DNA from: Lyophyllum atratum
Lineage: Eukaryota > Basidiomycota > Agaricomycetes > Agaricales > Lyophyllaceae
Reading direction: 5' to 3'
Length of the DNA stretch: 64,000 nt
Assembly: GCA_014905825.1 (NCBI GenBank)
Contig: JACGCN010000010.1
Coordinates: 1,302,001 to 1,366,000 of the forward strand
Below, one piece after another: positions 61,995 through 64,000 of this stretch. The notes under the pieces were generated by a model. The model worked only from the letters and a program-made list of their open reading frames with translations, did no database searches and was not told the DNA's origin. The position numbers and the translations under genes are program-made. Each line of letters starts with the position of its first letter. Position 1 is the first letter of the stretch.

Positions 61995-62965
61995 CGAATG
62001 CATGGTCAGTGTCTCACCACCTCGCATTCTTCCACGACGCATCGACGATCAAGAAGCTAAGGGCAAGCTAAGGGTCTAGGGCTTGTTGAAGCTGAATTTC
62101 GACTCATCTGCACAAACTGTGGGTCCCAATGTCGATATGAGTCGATATTGCGCTGCGTCGATCGTATTGTCACGGCGGTCGTGGGTAGATTGCGAATCTT
62201 GCGTTACGCCACACTAACTCTGATGACCAGATTCACAACCTAACAGAGCTGGGTTCCAATAATTATTGATAGCTGTTGATCCCGTAGTCGGTAAGCCACT
62301 CCCTCGCTGCGGGTGCTGAGCGCTGATATCTTGATCTCCTCCTCCTATATAACTCATAATGACGCGCCGATCCTCCTTCCTGCCCGGATGGCCTATGGAG
62401 TAAGATCTTGATGATCAAGGTGAGGGAGCCTGGCGGTGCTATTCTTCGGACTTCCGAAATCTCATCTTCCTCCTCAGGTACGTATCGTCCTCTCAAGGAC
62501 TTAATGCGTCTCTAGCCACACAGGTGGTTCAAACCAAAAGCCGGAGCACGTTGCGGAGTCCTTCTCGAACGTATCCCGTAAGATGCCACAACGAATATGT
62601 GTTCTTCGAGACACCCTTAAGTTCTATGGTAGCGAAGACGGTTATCCGAAAGGTTGCTCACATGTAGGCACTTCCGCATGAAGTTCCGCTGCTAAGAAAT
62701 GGGGTAGTAGTACCGCAGCAGTCTCGATCGTGATCGGGATGATCATGATCGCCGTCCTTCTCAAACTTACCAGTAACGTACATATCACAGATTTGGAGAG
62801 CACACGAGGATGTGGTGATTGCTCCGAGTCTTGAGTCAAGATGCGTCTGCGAAGGCGGGATAACAGTATAGGGACCTGGGAAGCCATCCTCAGATGACAC
62901 GCACGACCTGATCACAAGGGTACTGGACACGAGGTATCTTGAGTCAGGATGCGTTTGCAAAGGCT
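61995..62965 (-). repeat. Dispersed repeat, copy C (inverted)
   Basis: The reverse complement of copy A plus the outer part of copy B, and the most complete copy. It keeps both reading stretches. On the minus strand is LRRTAIMIIPITIETAAVLL, ending CEQPFG-stop. Further along is a frame of about 77 codons (62263-62496) with EISEVRRIAPPGSLTLIIK and ILLHRPSGQEGG; copy A has the same frame, as EIPEVQRIAPPSSILIIKI. Stops in the equivalent linking sequence show that this copy is not intact either. Confidence 0.7.
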
Positions 62966-63100
62966 GAGCGTGCGCTGATCTGAATTAAGTTGCACATACT
63001 GATTAGGTTTGTATTGCTCCGTTCGACACTATCACTTCACTAGACGCATCAACGGACGAGCAACTGCGTGAAGTCATTCTATTTTTGTTCTTCAAGGGTA

Positions 63101-63987
63101 TCAACAGATAGCTAAGAAAAGTAAGGGCACAGCCAATAATAGGACGATGACATGTCCCGCCAGCGTCCAATCGACCCAGAACCACATGCGAAAGACAGCC
63201 CCGAGCGGGCCTAGGGTGCTTCTAGGCTTGAGCTCTTCCATCTTTTCCCCGACCGGGGAGGGTATGGCTGCTAAGCGTCTCATCTCGACGATATACCAAG
63301 CCATGTTAATCCCAGCACCCACAAGCGGTACAGTCGGCAGAAAACGCCGGATTTGCGACCAAGCAGTGAGGTCAGGCTCGGCCCGGAACGGAGAAGACCA
63401 GCCGGGATCTAAGTATGATTGGGCGCCTGCTAACTGTCGTTGCTTCAGGAGGCGAGGCAGATCAGGGCAGAGAACCGAGCCCCTGCCTATTCCCAAAAGA
63501 TGGGCATGTCGTGAAGTAAGGGCGGTATGAAGAAGCTCCGGCGTTCGGAGGCCTCCAGTCAAGAGGATCAGGGGCAAACGTGTGGCAGGTGCGGAGGCTC
63601 GAAGTGACTCTAAGTTGTCCATCGCTGCTTTGGAGAAACGAGAAAAAAGTGCTTGCCGTGGGGAGCTCGTGGTCATGAATTCTAAAAGGTAACCATTGTC
63701 AACGCGTGCAACGCCTGGAGTGACGGGTAGGTCTTACCAGGCTTCTCATAGTCCCCACCACTTACTTCTATGAAATCAACTTCACCCCAGAGGGCGATGG
63801 CTCGAAAATGGTCTAGGATACGGTCACTTTTATCCACCTCATCAGAAACAGCGTAATCCGCTGCATTGAGCTTGATGCCGAGGATGAAATCTTTTGCGAC
63901 GACTGCCCGGATGGCGGAAACGATGCGATGCAGTAATCGCAGCGCGTTGTCTGGACTAGCAGAGTAGTCATCACTGCGTTCGTTGGT
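63101..63987 (-). CDS. NADH:flavin oxidoreductase (OYE family), C-terminal part with membrane tail
   Basis: FMN-binding TIM-barrel oxidoreductase; the N-terminal half lies beyond the right edge. An exon begins at 63987 after an acceptor (caatag) with TNERSDDYSASPDNALRLLH, continuing FILGIKLNAADYAVSDEVDK and EVDFIEVSGGDYEKPG. A 71-nt intron leads to EFMTTSSPRQALFSRFSKAA, then LPLILLTGGLRTPELLHTAL and LLGIGRGSVLCPDLP. The protein ends with a hydrophobic helix, WTLAGHVIVLLLAVPLLFLA, suggesting membrane attachment. It belongs to a different subgroup from the pair at 52-55 kb. DDYSA stands where most members have DEYGG, a notable change near the active-site loop. Confidence 0.78.
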
Positions 63988-64000
63988 CTATTGAAACCAT
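63988..64000 (-). other. Intron end of the OYE-family gene at the window edge
   Basis: The 13 bases read tttcaatag on the minus strand before the exon. They form a good 3' splice site, so the gene continues to the right of the window. Confidence 0.6.

Overview
The window reads as nuclear DNA of a filamentous basidiomycete, most likely an Agaricomycete (mushroom or bracket fungus). Almost every gene is cut by many short introns of about 50 to 60 nt with GT(R)NGT..YAG borders. Genes lie on both strands without operons. Several families are typical of that class: a Tsp2-like tetraspanin, a BTB protein, an HRD-type kinase-like protein, a DUF6533-like membrane protein, a PDR-type ABC pump and a CorA-type Mg transporter. 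No rRNA, tRNA or CRISPR array was identified by eye.

Layout. 0-10 kb: the N-terminal part of condensin subunit 1 (minus, runs off the left edge), diverging from a BTB protein; then an MFS transporter, a tetraspanin, a possible 51-residue mitochondrial-type peptide and a secreted GH43-like glycosidase. 11.9-17.7 kb: one full-size PDR/ABCG transporter with many exons. 18-26 kb: accessory and repeat-rich. It holds a single-pass membrane protein, a kinase-like gene, a dispersed repeat, a small Cys-rich peptide and a partial duplicate of the membrane-protein gene. 26-34.4 kb: housekeeping genes (p32/MAM33 mitochondrial matrix protein, a small Ser-rich protein, CorA Mg transporter, membrane-tailed aldehyde dehydrogenase). 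35-41.3 kb: an O-methyltransferase diverging from a UbiA-type prenyltransferase, followed by a multi-pass DUF6533-like protein. This could be a small specialised-metabolism locus. 41.6-51.4 kb: perilipin-like lipid-droplet protein, an unrecognised minus-strand gene, an auxin-efflux-carrier-family transporter diverging from protein-isoaspartate methyltransferase, and a Zn2Cys6 regulator. 52.4-57.4 kb: two convergent paralogous old-yellow-enzyme (OYE) genes and a secreted DUF3455 protein. 59-63 kb: decayed sequence, with a broken secreted-protein gene, fragments of an unrecognised minus-strand gene, two inverted copies of the 22-kb repeat and a short exon fragment of the PDR transporter. The right edge carries the C-terminal half of a third, more distant OYE-family gene.

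The core genes appear intact when spliced by eye. The decayed stretches (about 18-24 kb and 59-63 kb) share repeats with each other and hold duplicated fragments of genes found elsewhere in the window, which points to local duplication and rearrangement. Exon borders were chosen by reading frame and splice signals only; no alignment or transcript data were available.
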